Origin: JASEGV01 sp947085405
GTDB taxonomy: Bacteria > Bacteroidota > Ignavibacteria > UBA10030 > BY39
Assembly (NCBI GenBank): GCA_947085405.1
Contig: CAMTWO010000031.1
Coordinates: forward strand, 124,001 to 188,000
Length of the DNA: 64,000 nucleotides
Direction: 5' to 3'
The position numbers and the translations under genes were made by a program. Of the stretch, positions 27,434 to 35,994 are shown in pieces. Position 1 is the first letter of the stretch, and each line of letters begins with the position of its first letter. The notes under the pieces are model-generated. The model saw nothing but the letters and a program-made list of their open reading frames with translations. It did not search any database and was not told where the DNA came from.

Positions 27434-27625
27434 CCCTCCTACACACTTCATAAACCGGAGCGTTACTCCTGTTTCCACTGTGTAGGAGGGAGCGAAGGTC
27501 CGGACTACTCGGGTGGATTGGAAATCTGCCTGAATTCACGGAAATGACCAGTTCTCATACCGAATGTACCCACTTTTCGGTACACGACGGAGGCGGCTTA
27601 AGGCTGCAGAGATTACGAGGACTGG
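27434..27625 (+). ncRNA. Structured non-coding cassette B
   Basis: Opens with a 12-bp perfect stem CCCTCCTACACA/TGTGTAGGAGGG (27434-27490) holding a GGAG/CTCC hairpin. It ends with a junction closed by CCAGTTCTC/GAGGACTGG (27548-27625), inside which are TACCGAA/TTCGGTA and GCGGC/GCTGC hairpins. The bases between (27491-27547) are less structured. Folds differ from cassette A although the leader is the same, so these look like two different RNAs under the same kind of control. Leader copy 3 then precedes a coding gene at 27679. Confidence 0.55.
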
Positions 27626-27627
27626 CA

Positions 27628-27670
27628 CCCGAAAGGGTGTGTATTTAAAAAATTATTCACGACACACGTA
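27628..27670 (+). promoter_or_regulatory. Leader element 3 (half palindrome)
   Basis: CACCC-GAAA-GGGTG at 27626-27639 followed by only the left half of the palindrome (ACACGTA 27664-27670), ending 8 nt before an ATG. The segment ATTTAAAAAATTAT before it also occurs at the palindrome inside the 26696 gene. Confidence 0.45.
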
Positions 27671-27678
27671 GGATTAAA

Positions 27679-27876
27679 ATGAAGAAAATGACAATTGAAG
27701 AAGTAATGTTAGGTCTCAATGAGGCGGGTGGATGGATTGTTGAGGTTGTAAGTCCAGGGGACGAAGAACAACCACATATACAATATATGCTGTCTGCAAT
27801 AGATGAGGCGTCTGATATGTTAATTGAATTGAAAAAATATAGGAGAAATCATGGCAAAGAAAAAAGTAAAAGATGA
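27679..27876 (+). CDS. Small hypothetical protein upstream of recA
   Basis: The 65-residue protein has a weakly acidic first half and a basic tail, with no motif I recognise. It overlaps the recA-like gene by 26 nt in another frame, so the two are translationally coupled. It lies directly after the third leader element, which may set expression of both. The short length and position suggest an accessory of recombination, but the sequence alone does not show this. Confidence 0.5.
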   Translation: MKKMTIEEVMLGLNEAGGWIVEVVSPGDEEQPHIQYMLSAIDEASDMLIELKKYRRNHGKEKSKR

Positions 27877-28963
27877 AGAAGAACAGATAGTTGATCCTGT
27901 TGAGATTCAGCTTGCAAAAGCACAGGTATTGGCTATTAAGGAACATAAGGGTAAATCATTATTCTTAAGTCCTAGTGACAAGAATGCAGATCCAAGCGTA
28001 AAGCGAATGGAGATGCCTTTGTTGTCTTTGAACAAAATCCTCTCTGACAAGTGGGGCGGCGAAAAAAGCGGCTTCGCGATGGGGAGGATCTATAATTTTT
28101 ATGGACCCGAATCAATCGGGAAATCAGCATTGGCTGCACAAATCGGAGGAGAAGTATTGAAACGCGGAGGACGACTTTGCTGGCTTGATAAAGAAGACAG
28201 CTTCGATCCGCACTATTTCAGGGACACTTTTGGCATTGACTGGTGGAAGAATAAAAACCTCACACTTTGTAAGCCCGATACAGCAGAAGCAGCGTTCGAT
28301 ACGATACAATCTTTTATCGACAACAATGCAGCAGATTTAATAGTCCTTGACTCGATAGCAGCACTTGGTACTGCGTCGGACATGGACGGAGATGCGAGTA
28401 CGAATTCCATGGCAGCAGTTGCCAGAAGACTTGCTTCGCACTTTCAGCGTATTACCGGTAAGCTCGGAAAAAGCAATATATCGGTAATATATATAAACCA
28501 ATTAAGGGCGAACCTTTCCGGCGGAATGGCATATGGGGATAAATCAACGGGTGGCAATCCGATGAAGTTCTATCCGCATGTGACTTTAAGGTTCAGAAGG
28601 AAGTCGCTCCTTATAAAGGGACAAGGGGATACATCGGAATTTATCGGCACTGAAGTGTCAATCGAAGGCGAGAAAAATAAGACTTCGTGGCCGCATATTA
28701 AACGAACTGTCCACTTATATCCCGGTGAAGGATTTTCAAAAGAAGCAGACTTGTTAAACCTTGCTGAAGAAGTAGGCACGGTACAAGTTGGCGGGAGCTG
28801 GTATACTTTTGGCGAAAACAGATATCAGGGTTTCGACAAAATAAGACTGGCACTTAAAGAACATCCCGAACTATTTAATACACTCAGACATGCAACCCTG
28901 CAGGAACTGGAAAGACCGGTTGATATAGCTACCGGTGAGATACTTCCCGCAGAAGCTGCATAA
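27851..28963 (+). CDS. recA: RecA-family recombinase
   Basis: The 370-residue product should form filaments on single-stranded DNA and pair homologous strands. Walker A is GPESIGKS (residues 85-92), Walker B is LIVLDSIAAL, and the DNA-binding L2 region STGGNPMKFY matches RecA's TTGGNALKFY. The N-terminal filament region is longer and lower in similarity than in cellular RecA, and the C-terminal domain is different (GEILPAEAA end). Combined with its neighbours this indicates a phage recA rather than the host copy. Recombination-dependent replication with the primase-helicase downstream is plausible. Confidence 0.93.
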   Translation: MAKKKVKDEEEQIVDPVEIQLAKAQVLAIKEHKGKSLFLSPSDKNADPSVKRMEMPLLSLNKILSDKWGGEKSGFAMGRIYNFYGPESIGKSALAAQIGGEVLKRGGRLCWLDKEDSFDPHYFRDTFGIDWWKNKNLTLCKPDTAEAAFDTIQSFIDNNAADLIVLDSIAALGTASDMDGDASTNSMAAVARRLASHFQRITGKLGKSNISVIYINQLRANLSGGMAYGDKSTGGNPMKFYPHVTLRFRRKSLLIKGQGDTSEFIGTEVSIEGEKNKTSWPHIKRTVHLYPGEGFSKEADLLNLAEEVGTVQVGGSWYTFGENRYQGFDKIRLALKEHPELFNTLRHATLQELERPVDIATGEILPAEAA

Positions 28964-29023
28964 TACGGAACCACTACCACTAAGAGCAAAGATAAGTAAC
29001 AACCAACCACAAACGACGAGCAA

Positions 29024-29641
29024 ATGTTGATGAACGAGAAAACCAAAAAGCTGGATGAGCTTAATGATACTGTCAAGAGTTTATGCAGAAAGTATCGGCC
29101 AAAATGGAAAACAGGAGATCCGCATCATATTCTATATGGCGGAAATACTAATAGTGAAATAATGGTAATCCAAAACTGTCCTGAATGGGCAGAAGTATTT
29201 TGGGCAAAAAAGGAGGGTAAACATAAAGACTTTGTATGCACCGGACCTATGGGGCATGAATTTAAAAGCAATGCAAAACAGGTAGGTTTTCAGCCGGATG
29301 TCGATTTCTTCTACACCAATATTATTCCTTACTACCCTTTGGGTGGTGGACAATATCATAAAGATGTTCTTTTAAACGGCAGGGCAATATTGGAAGAGGT
29401 TATTTCCATCATGCAGCCCGCAGTAACTGTTGCATTGGGTTATCCGGTGTTTTATGCACTAACAAACGGTGAGGACTGGAATAAGTTCGACGACATGATA
29501 GAGGCTACACATCTGTGGGGATATCATGGTGGTTTAATAATGCCCCTTGACCTCCCGGGTGAAAAAACAGAGAGGACTCTTCTTATGATGAGAATGCTAC
29601 GTCTGACCGTCCCTTATTTACTGGAGCGCAACTATGAATAA
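29024..29641 (+). CDS. Uracil-DNA glycosylase-like protein
   Basis: The 205-residue product is tentatively a member of the UDG superfamily (family 4/5 layout). An N-terminal strand-turn (EIMVIQNCPEWAE) stands where the water-activating motif is found, FFYTNIIPYYPLG follows, and the VTVALGYPVFYAL strand precedes a helix. The classic GEAPG and HPS motifs are changed, so activity is uncertain. If active it would remove uracil from DNA; a thyX, a nucleotidase and a polymerase in the same block fit that task. The stop overlaps the next start by 8 nt. Confidence 0.45.
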   Translation: MLMNEKTKKLDELNDTVKSLCRKYRPKWKTGDPHHILYGGNTNSEIMVIQNCPEWAEVFWAKKEGKHKDFVCTGPMGHEFKSNAKQVGFQPDVDFFYTNIIPYYPLGGGQYHKDVLLNGRAILEEVISIMQPAVTVALGYPVFYALTNGEDWNKFDDMIEATHLWGYHGGLIMPLDLPGEKTERTLLMMRMLRLTVPYLLERNYE

Positions 29642-30065
29642 TTCAACAATTGAACATGTAGACAGAACGGTCTTACGCATCAGATATCAGAATGTCGACA
29701 AAACAATATCTATCTCCTCGTCCTCTTTGGACGGACTGATACAGGGCGCAATGCCTTTAGACAGGAAATTCCTTATATGTTTTGAGATCAACACTGAATA
29801 TTATGGAGTCGTAAAGTATCCGTTTTGCAGTTATCGCGCAATAAAATTAAAGAAGAATAAGAATGGAAAACCAAAACGCGTTCCCTTTTTAAAGACTGTG
29901 GAAAAGATAGTTTGCCATGGTGCGCCTCTGTTTGTTCAGGCACACATGGTTGCGGATATGACTCCTTTAAAAATAGAGAAGTTATACGAAAGCATCGAAG
30001 ATGTCATAGATTTCGCACCGGAAGACGTGTTAAAAACCTTTCTTGAAAGGAATTCTTATGATTAA
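29634..30065 (+). CDS. Hypothetical protein before polymerase gene
   Basis: The 143-residue product is basic in the middle (IKLKKNKNGKPKRVPF) and otherwise alpha/beta; I do not recognise it. It overlaps the UDG-like gene by 8 nt and the polymerase gene by 8 nt, so the three are a translational unit, and it is likely a replication or repair accessory. No signal, membrane helix or cysteine cluster is present. Confidence 0.55.
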   Translation: MNNSTIEHVDRTVLRIRYQNVDKTISISSSSLDGLIQGAMPLDRKFLICFEINTEYYGVVKYPFCSYRAIKLKKNKNGKPKRVPFLKTVEKIVCHGAPLFVQAHMVADMTPLKIEKLYESIEDVIDFAPEDVLKTFLERNSYD

Positions 30066-31338
30066 TCAAACATATGTGCCATTGCATTTGCACACCCACT
30101 ATTCGCTTTTAGATTCAATATCTAAAGTAAAAGATGTTGTGGCAAAAGCCAAAGCAATGGGACTGCCGTGCGTCGCCATTACAGATCATGGAACTATGTC
30201 CGGAACATTGGCATTTTATAATGAATGCGTTCAAAACGATATTAAGCCACTGCTTGGCAGTGAAATATATGTATCTAAAAGACACAGAACGCAAAAAGAA
30301 AACCGCACACTGGATGGATATTACCATCTGGTCTTAATTGCTATGAATCAAGAGGGATGGTCTAACCTGTCCCGGATAATTACCGAAGGATATAAGTCAG
30401 AACACTTTTATTACAGACCCAGAATTGATCGTGAACTACTGATAAAATATAACAAAGGACTAATAGCCTTATCCGCATGTATGGGCGGTAACGTGCCAAA
30501 GGCAATCATGAAAGACCTCGGACTTGACCCTCGTCAGCTGGAAGAAGAAAAAAGCGACGAAACATATATGGATGTGATACGATGGCATCAGAAGGTTTTT
30601 GGCGACAGATTCTATCTTGAGATTCAACGACACGGCATAAGTGCAGAAGAAGAAGTCAACAGACACATCCTTGCAGCCGCAAAAAAACTTGGGATAAAAG
30701 TCATAGCAACTACAGACTCGCACTATGTCAATGCGGAAGATAAGTTGGCACACAACGTTCTTTTAGCATTGGGCGGAAAGACCGAGTATGAAGGCGATGG
30801 ATATTGGCTTTTTGCACCCGAAGAAATATACAAACGGTTTGCCGACATTCCGGAATGCGTAACCAATACACTCGAAGTCGCCGATAGATGCAGTCTTAAT
30901 TTTACCTTTGGCGATCTTATGTTACCGCGTGTCTGTGAACCTCAAGACGAGGACGACTTGTTCCGTAAAGAAGTTATTAAAGGTTTAAGAAATAAATTCG
31001 GAGAAACAATACAGCCGGATATAATGACGCGGGCCGAAGAAGAAATGAAGACCATTATCCAAATGACCTATGTTCCCTACTTTTTGATTGTCTCCGATTA
31101 TGTGAGAAGCAGAAAAAGGGCAGGACATTTAATAGGTCCGGGAAGAGGGTCCGCCGCAGGCAGTCTGGTATCCTATGTTCTGGATATTACCGATGTTAAT
31201 CCTTTGGAATACGGACTTTCTTTTGCCCGGTTTTTAAACAAAGGAAGAGCATCAGTACCGGAGATAGATTTCCCGGAATTTTCGTTCAAGCAATGGAAAG
31301 AGCATTCCACAATTAATCTACCACAAATAAAAAGATGA
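30058..31338 (+). CDS. dnaE: DNA polymerase III alpha, N-terminal half (PHP and start of palm)
   Basis: The 426-residue product matches the first part of bacterial DnaE. A PHP domain (LHLHTHYSLLDS, ITDHGTMSG, ATTDSHYVNAED) carries its metal ligands and may be an active proofreading or phosphoesterase unit. Then comes the start of the polymerase palm, GPGRGSAAGSLVSYVLDITDVNPLEY, FARFLNKGRASVPEID. It stops just where the catalytic PDIDxDF loop should complete. The tail after it (FSFKQWKEHS and on) is not DnaE-like. ATG 30058 follows GAAAGG. The rest of the enzyme is encoded 2 kb downstream. Confidence 0.9.
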   Translation: MINQTYVPLHLHTHYSLLDSISKVKDVVAKAKAMGLPCVAITDHGTMSGTLAFYNECVQNDIKPLLGSEIYVSKRHRTQKENRTLDGYYHLVLIAMNQEGWSNLSRIITEGYKSEHFYYRPRIDRELLIKYNKGLIALSACMGGNVPKAIMKDLGLDPRQLEEEKSDETYMDVIRWHQKVFGDRFYLEIQRHGISAEEEVNRHILAAAKKLGIKVIATTDSHYVNAEDKLAHNVLLALGGKTEYEGDGYWLFAPEEIYKRFADIPECVTNTLEVADRCSLNFTFGDLMLPRVCEPQDEDDLFRKEVIKGLRNKFGETIQPDIMTRAEEEMKTIIQMTYVPYFLIVSDYVRSRKRAGHLIGPGRGSAAGSLVSYVLDITDVNPLEYGLSFARFLNKGRASVPEIDFPEFSFKQWKEHSTINLPQIKR

Positions 31339-31341
31339 GCA

Positions 31342-31911
31342 ATGGCAAAATTTGAAAATTCACTTAACCGCACACTTCATGAAGAAGGCGGCTATGTAAA
31401 ACATTCTAAAGATCCTGGTGGCGCCACAAATATGGGCGTTTCATTAAGATTTTTAAAAGAACTCGGACCGGACAAGGGCGATTTAGACGGAGACGGTGTC
31501 AGGACTGAACATATCGGAGATTTAAATAACGATGGCGTAGCCGATGAAAAAGACATACGCATAATGTCCAAGTCGTTCGCAGCAAAGATATACAGGAAAT
31601 ACTTCTGGATACCGCTTGCTCTTGATAATCTTAACAATCAGGATTTAGCTGATCAGATATTCGATATCGGCGTAAATACCGGATCAGGTCGCACAAGAAA
31701 AATATTGTTCGACTCTATTAAATCTTTTATTGGCATCGAGTTTACAACCTTGAATGGGGCATACAACTACCTTAACCGGTTAGAGTATCGTGATATGGTA
31801 GTTATAAATAACATTGTAGCAGCAAAGCGTAAGCAGTTTTATGAGTCCATAAATAATAAGGCATTCATTAAAGGGTGGCTGCTGCGTGCTATGAAATATT
31901 GGATCAAATAA
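31342..31911 (+). CDS. GH108-type endolysin (muramidase-like)
   Basis: The 189-residue product matches the phage lysozyme family GH108. It begins FENSLNRTLHEEGGYVKHSKDPGGATNMGVS, with the catalytic glutamate in the EGGY motif and the DPGGATNxG loop, and later has IFDIGVNTGSGR. It should cut peptidoglycan glycan strands at lysis. An insert of about 25 residues with DLDGDGVRTEH and DLNNDGVADEKD phrases looks like a calcium-binding dockerin/EF-type loop pair. It lies 3 nt after the first polymerase half, an odd place for a lysis gene. Confidence 0.85.
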   Translation: MAKFENSLNRTLHEEGGYVKHSKDPGGATNMGVSLRFLKELGPDKGDLDGDGVRTEHIGDLNNDGVADEKDIRIMSKSFAAKIYRKYFWIPLALDNLNNQDLADQIFDIGVNTGSGRTRKILFDSIKSFIGIEFTTLNGAYNYLNRLEYRDMVVINNIVAAKRKQFYESINNKAFIKGWLLRAMKYWIK

Positions 31912-31942
31912 TTAAATGTAACACCCATGATTCACTCCTGCG

Positions 31943-31972
31943 GGTGACGTGTAAAAGCGTCACCTGTTTATT
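31943..31972 (+). terminator. Hairpin after the endolysin gene
   Basis: GGTGACG/CGTCACC, 7 bp, followed by TGTTTATT. The stem lies 32 nt past the endolysin stop. The tail CCTGTTTATTAA is the same as at the terminator at 25716. A moderate intrinsic terminator. Confidence 0.6.
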
Positions 31973-31993
31973 AAACTATAGGGAATAATTAAT

Positions 31994-32494
31994 ATGAAAA
32001 TTAGAAACGGTTTTGTGAGCAACAGCTCGTCAAGCTCATTTGTTTGTGACATTTGTAACGGAGTCGAAGAAGGGTATGATGGGCTGGCAGAAATAGGTAT
32101 GGTCGACTGTGAATATGGCCATGTGTTCCACACATCCTGTGCTGAAAACTATACCCAGATTGAACAGTATAGGGATATTCCTAAAGATGACCTTATCAAT
32201 ATGATTATTGATAGGTATAAGGCTATTATTGCGGCAGGAAAAAAGAAAGCATCTGAAAATCTCCCCATTGCACCCGGTGAAATAACAGAAGAAATGATAG
32301 AGGAATTCTACGAAGACAAAGACCACGTTACACCTTTAACTTGCCCATTGTGCACACTTAAGTTTATACAATGCACAGATGCTTATACATACCTATTAAA
32401 GAAGTACAATCTTAGTGCAAATAGTGTTGGCAAAGAAATTCAAGGGAAGTTCTCCAGTATATTGGAGTTAAATAAATATGAAGGGAATAATTAA
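31994..32494 (+). CDS. RING-H2-like zinc protein with SNSSSSSF N-terminus, copy 1
   Basis: The 166-residue product begins MKIRNGFVSNSSSSSF, an N-terminal phrase I associate with many phage and phage-like proteins and whose role is unknown. Then come C-x2-C (CDIC), C-x3-H-x2-H-x2-C (CEYGHVFHTSC) and, about 70 residues on, C-x2-C (CPLC). This order and spacing is that of a RING-H2 finger with a long second loop. It could bind two zinc ions. A RING fold would suggest protein contacts, perhaps with host factors. Tandem paralogue of the next gene, with an identical leader before both starts. Confidence 0.65.
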   Translation: MKIRNGFVSNSSSSSFVCDICNGVEEGYDGLAEIGMVDCEYGHVFHTSCAENYTQIEQYRDIPKDDLINMIIDRYKAIIAAGKKKASENLPIAPGEITEEMIEEFYEDKDHVTPLTCPLCTLKFIQCTDAYTYLLKKYNLSANSVGKEIQGKFSSILELNKYEGNN

Positions 32495-32495
32495 T

Positions 32496-32987
32496 ATGAA
32501 AATCAGAAGCGGTTTTGTAAGTAACAGCTCATCAAGTTCATTCATCTGTGACATTTGTAAGGGAGCCGAAGAAGGGTATGCTGGACTGGCAGAAGTAGAA
32601 ATGGTCCGGTGTGGCGCGGGACATGTATACCATCTCGGCTGTGGCGAAGATTATGTACAACCTATACGGTTCAGTGATATCGACCGGGACGATCTTATCA
32701 ACATGGTCGTAGATGAAAACAAAAAAATCATTGCCTCCGGAAAAAAGGAAGCGGGAACAATTCTGCCTGTAGAGCCAAGTGAGATAACGGACGACATGAT
32801 TCGACATCTTTATGAAAACGAGGACGATATTATATCGTCAAGCTGCGCTATATGTACGCTCAAATATATAGACGATGCAACACTATATCAACATTTACTG
32901 AACAAGTATGGACTTAATACGGATAGTATCGAATCAGAAATTCGAAAGCAATTTTCTAATCTAGCTGAGTTCGATGGCCAAAACTAA
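32496..32987 (+). CDS. RING-H2-like zinc protein with SNSSSSSF N-terminus, copy 2
   Basis: The 163-residue paralogue starts 1 nt after the stop of copy 1, behind the same AGGGAATAATTAAT leader. All eight putative ligands are kept: CDIC, CGAGHVYHLGC and CAIC. The serine-rich start MKIRSGFVSNSSSSSF is retained, while the region between the ligand clusters has diverged (about half identical), so the metal cluster and the N-terminus appear to be under selection. An 18-nt longer in-frame start exists but lies within the leader; the ATG at 32496 is preferred. Confidence 0.65.
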   Translation: MKIRSGFVSNSSSSSFICDICKGAEEGYAGLAEVEMVRCGAGHVYHLGCGEDYVQPIRFSDIDRDDLINMVVDENKKIIASGKKEAGTILPVEPSEITDDMIRHLYENEDDIISSSCAICTLKYIDDATLYQHLLNKYGLNTDSIESEIRKQFSNLAEFDGQN

Positions 32988-33004
32988 AATTAACGAGCAA
33001 AAAA

Positions 33005-33448
33005 ATGAGTGAAAATATAACATTACAGAATATAAGCACAATTGATTGGGGTGCCCTTGTATTTAAAATTGCCCAATCAAATAATTTTGAAGATTGGTTC
33101 GCCGACTTTTCAGTTGCTGAACTTAATTCTTTTATAGAACAACTAAAAGATTCTAACTACGGTCAGTCGGGATATTACCATCATGAATGTAAAAATTGCG
33201 GCGGATTCTGGTTCTTTAAGACCAGGACAGAAGCTAAATTTTTCAAACACTTTCACGATGCGACCGGATGTGCTGTTGACATTTATTTCAAAGAAAGCAG
33301 TCCTAATAAGAATGCCTTCCTTACTTCTAGGGCGATTGGTGAAAATATAAACAAACCAATGTTGGATTTTCTTGGTAAGCTTTTAACAGATAAAACAGGA
33401 GTAACCGATGACATTGAGACAGATGTGCACAGAGAGCCCGCGATTTAG
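33005..33448 (+). CDS. Hypothetical protein with CxxC site
   Basis: The 147-residue product has an HHECKNCGGFWFFKTRTEAKFFKHFH segment. It could be a zinc site made from H, C-x2-C and later histidines, reading like a single zinc finger. Otherwise it is unassigned, with a helical start. It overlaps the second polymerase half by 41 nt in another frame, so the two may be translated together. Function is not known; a nucleic-acid-binding or adaptor role for the split polymerase is possible. Confidence 0.5.
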   Translation: MSENITLQNISTIDWGALVFKIAQSNNFEDWFADFSVAELNSFIEQLKDSNYGQSGYYHHECKNCGGFWFFKTRTEAKFFKHFHDATGCAVDIYFKESSPNKNAFLTSRAIGENINKPMLDFLGKLLTDKTGVTDDIETDVHREPAI

Positions 33449-35798
33449 TGATGTCAGCTATTTAGCCTTTAAAAAAGAAATAGGCGCTCTCGAAATCCAT
33501 GAAATGGAATATTACTTCCTTGATATATTAAAACAAAAGATTAAGGTTTCGAATGCGTGCAACAGCACGGTAGCGTACCTTATCGGCATCACCGACGAAT
33601 TGCCCAAGAACAGCCTGAGATATAAAGGCGGTACCATACCGGACATCGATCTGGATAACCAGAGAGATTACCGTGATGAGGGCAAAGAGTATCTGAAAGC
33701 TACATACGGAGCGGACATGGTTGCTTCCATAGGCACGTATCAACTTATGTATGCGAAAGGGGCTATCCGCAACGTCGGAAGGTCTTTAGGTAAACCATTA
33801 GACCTGGTTAACAGGATGACGAATCTTGTCCCGGATACTGTTCAGGGCATCAACTGGCATGTTGATAAGGCGCTTGAAACAGTTGAAGAACTTGCTCAGA
33901 TGGAAAAGACAGACCCTGAGGCCAGAGAGATATTAAAGTTTGCACGAAAACTTGATGGCGTTCTGTTTGCCAGAAGCAAACACGCTGCGGGTATTGTTAT
34001 ATCGCCGAGAAAGATTGCAGAGATTGCCCCGGTACGCACCGATGACGAGGGCAATGCGGTATTGGAGTTTGACGGTAACGAAACCGAATCTTTAGGTATG
34101 CTAAAGATAGACCTTTTAGGTTTAAAAACTTTAGACATTATACAGAAGACCATCGAGTTTATCAACCGGCGGCACAATCGGAACATTACGGTAAAAGATA
34201 TCCCCTTTGACGATCCGGCAACATATAAGCTGATTGCATCAGGAAATCTAATGGGAATATTTCAACTTGAAGGTCCCGGTATCAGCGGTGTATGCCGCTC
34301 GTTTAAACCGAAGAATGTTCTGGATGTGTCAATGATTTCGGCTGTATATCGTCCGGGTCCTATCAAGTTTATTCCTTCGCTTCTGGCGGTTAAAGCCGGA
34401 CGCGATCCGGAACTGGAACCCCATAGTAAAAGGTTTCCTGTACTGAAGGACATACTGTCTGAGACTTATGGATATTTTGTATATCAGGAACAGATACAGA
34501 AGGTAGCTGAGGTCCTTGCCGGGTTTAATGATTCGGAGGCGGATAATTTCCGACGTGTTATTGCAAAGAAGAAGGTTAAGGAAATGGCTGAACAAATGGT
34601 AAAGTTTGCAGCCGGCGCAAAAAAGAATGGTGTATTTGAAGAAGAATCCGAGATACTGGTATCAGAGATAGAATCTTTTAGTTCTTATTGCTTCAATAAA
34701 TCACACTCTGTTGCATATTCACTGTTAAGTGTTATTACTGCATGGCTGAAAGCGCACTATCCGGCGGAGTTTTATGCTGCTAATATTATATATGAACTGT
34801 CATCAATCGATAAGGTTATTGAGTTTATCGTTGAGGCGCAAAAATATGGCATCATAATACAGCCTCCCGACGTCAATACTTCGCGTGATATCTTCACGGT
34901 CGTGGACGACACTACAATACGTTACGGACTCTCCGGCATAACGGAAGTGGGCGCATCGGCATCCGAGCCCATTATTAAAGAAAGGGAACGAAACGGACCG
35001 TATAAAAGCATAACTGACTTTTTATATCGTCTTAATCCAAAAACCAACGTCGTGAGAAACATGATTAAAGCGGGATGCTTTGATTTGATGGCATCACGTG
35101 CACAGTTGTTCTATGCAATAAGACATGAGGGCGAGACTCCTGTCTGTTATATAGACGACCTGATGGATATGGTTAAACATTTCAAAGAAAAAGAATGGGC
35201 GCCGCTGAGTTTTGACAGTGAATGGATACAGCTGCCGTCAGTAGGAGAGTATTCTACGAATATATTAATGGCGATGGAAAAAGAAGTAACGCACCTATGG
35301 CTGACATCCCATCCTATTCTGATTTATCAGAGTGAAATAGCTGAATATAAAAGCAGATACTCTGATGCCAGCGTAGGCATAATGGCCGAACATAAACTTT
35401 TTAAGAATAAAAATGGTTTGTGGTTCAGGCTGGAAGGTGTCGACAGGAAGTTTTTCATATTCCAAAAGCAGTTTAATGAACTTCAAAAAAAGGGAGGCAT
35501 TAAAATATATGCCGACAAACTGATAATCGTTCACACGCGTCCTTTTGACGCAGAACAGGGAGCATATGCCGCAAATGGGATATACTTCTTTGAAGATAAG
35601 ATTAAAGGGGTGTCGGAAAAGGTTCGATGGAACATTCCGTTAAACAACGATGGACTCAGGATATTACAGCAGAACAAACATGTTTGTTCTATGATTTCCA
35701 AAACTAATCCTTTGGACTATATGTTGTTTTTAAAATTCCAAGGCATGCGTTTTTCAGCGACTGCCTGTCCGGGATACCTATCTAAAATACCAACTTAA
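33408..35798 (+). CDS. dnaE: DNA polymerase III alpha, C-terminal half (catalytic palm, fingers)
   Basis: The 796-residue product continues DnaE. IPDIDLDN (D79, D81) supplies two catalytic aspartates, then VASIGTYQLMYAKGAIRNVGRSLG follows, and the third aspartate lies in MLKIDLLGLKTLDIIQ near residue 236. The fingers (FKPKNVLDVSMISAVYRPGP, YGYFVYQEQIQ) and helix-hairpin-helix region follow. The first 70 residues are not DnaE-like. The last 200 residues could hold the OB domain but are divergent. Both catalytic loop parts sit here, so synthesis needs this half, while the PHP part is in the other ORF. No intein ends are seen. Confidence 0.9.
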   Translation: MTLRQMCTESPRFSDVSYLAFKKEIGALEIHEMEYYFLDILKQKIKVSNACNSTVAYLIGITDELPKNSLRYKGGTIPDIDLDNQRDYRDEGKEYLKATYGADMVASIGTYQLMYAKGAIRNVGRSLGKPLDLVNRMTNLVPDTVQGINWHVDKALETVEELAQMEKTDPEAREILKFARKLDGVLFARSKHAAGIVISPRKIAEIAPVRTDDEGNAVLEFDGNETESLGMLKIDLLGLKTLDIIQKTIEFINRRHNRNITVKDIPFDDPATYKLIASGNLMGIFQLEGPGISGVCRSFKPKNVLDVSMISAVYRPGPIKFIPSLLAVKAGRDPELEPHSKRFPVLKDILSETYGYFVYQEQIQKVAEVLAGFNDSEADNFRRVIAKKKVKEMAEQMVKFAAGAKKNGVFEEESEILVSEIESFSSYCFNKSHSVAYSLLSVITAWLKAHYPAEFYAANIIYELSSIDKVIEFIVEAQKYGIIIQPPDVNTSRDIFTVVDDTTIRYGLSGITEVGASASEPIIKERERNGPYKSITDFLYRLNPKTNVVRNMIKAGCFDLMASRAQLFYAIRHEGETPVCYIDDLMDMVKHFKEKEWAPLSFDSEWIQLPSVGEYSTNILMAMEKEVTHLWLTSHPILIYQSEIAEYKSRYSDASVGIMAEHKLFKNKNGLWFRLEGVDRKFFIFQKQFNELQKKGGIKIYADKLIIVHTRPFDAEQGAYAANGIYFFEDKIKGVSEKVRWNIPLNNDGLRILQQNKHVCSMISKTNPLDYMLFLKFQGMRFSATACPGYLSKIPT

Positions 35799-35809
35799 AA
35801 TGAGAGAAA

Positions 35810-35926
35810 ATGAGCGAGCAAATAAACAAATCAATAATGCCGGACTATTTGGGCTATGGTGACTTAGACCATTACGGCAAAAGACACGAACAACAATATA
35901 TATCAAAACAACAAATCAAAAGATAA
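35810..35926 (+). CDS. Possible 38-residue ORF after the polymerase
   Basis: A short frame (begins MSEQINKSIMPDY, ends QQIKR) starts 11 nt past the polymerase stop behind GAGAGAAAA. Its last residues and their DNA resemble the end of the first polymerase half (PQIKR), perhaps because a small duplicated scar sits at both places. Too short to judge; it may not be expressed. Confidence 0.25.
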   Translation: MSEQINKSIMPDYLGYGDLDHYGKRHEQQYISKQQIKR

Positions 35927-35994
35927 AATCTAATATTTCAGATGCAATCGAACAGTACTTACAGGAGAACATCCTTGATAAAACGTGTTCATTT

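Noticed and set aside
27124..27670. CRISPR array
   Set aside because: Repeats are only 3-4, about 250 nt apart and not the usual length; no cas gene is present.
27104..27678. Hammerhead or known riboswitch
   Set aside because: No CUGAUGA...GAAA core or other class-defining core I know could be found, so it is left as an unassigned structure.
31240..33650. Split intein joining the two DnaE halves
   Set aside because: No N-intein cysteine block after SVPEID and no C-terminal His-Asn followed by C, S or T before the second half; the junction sequences are too short for an intein.
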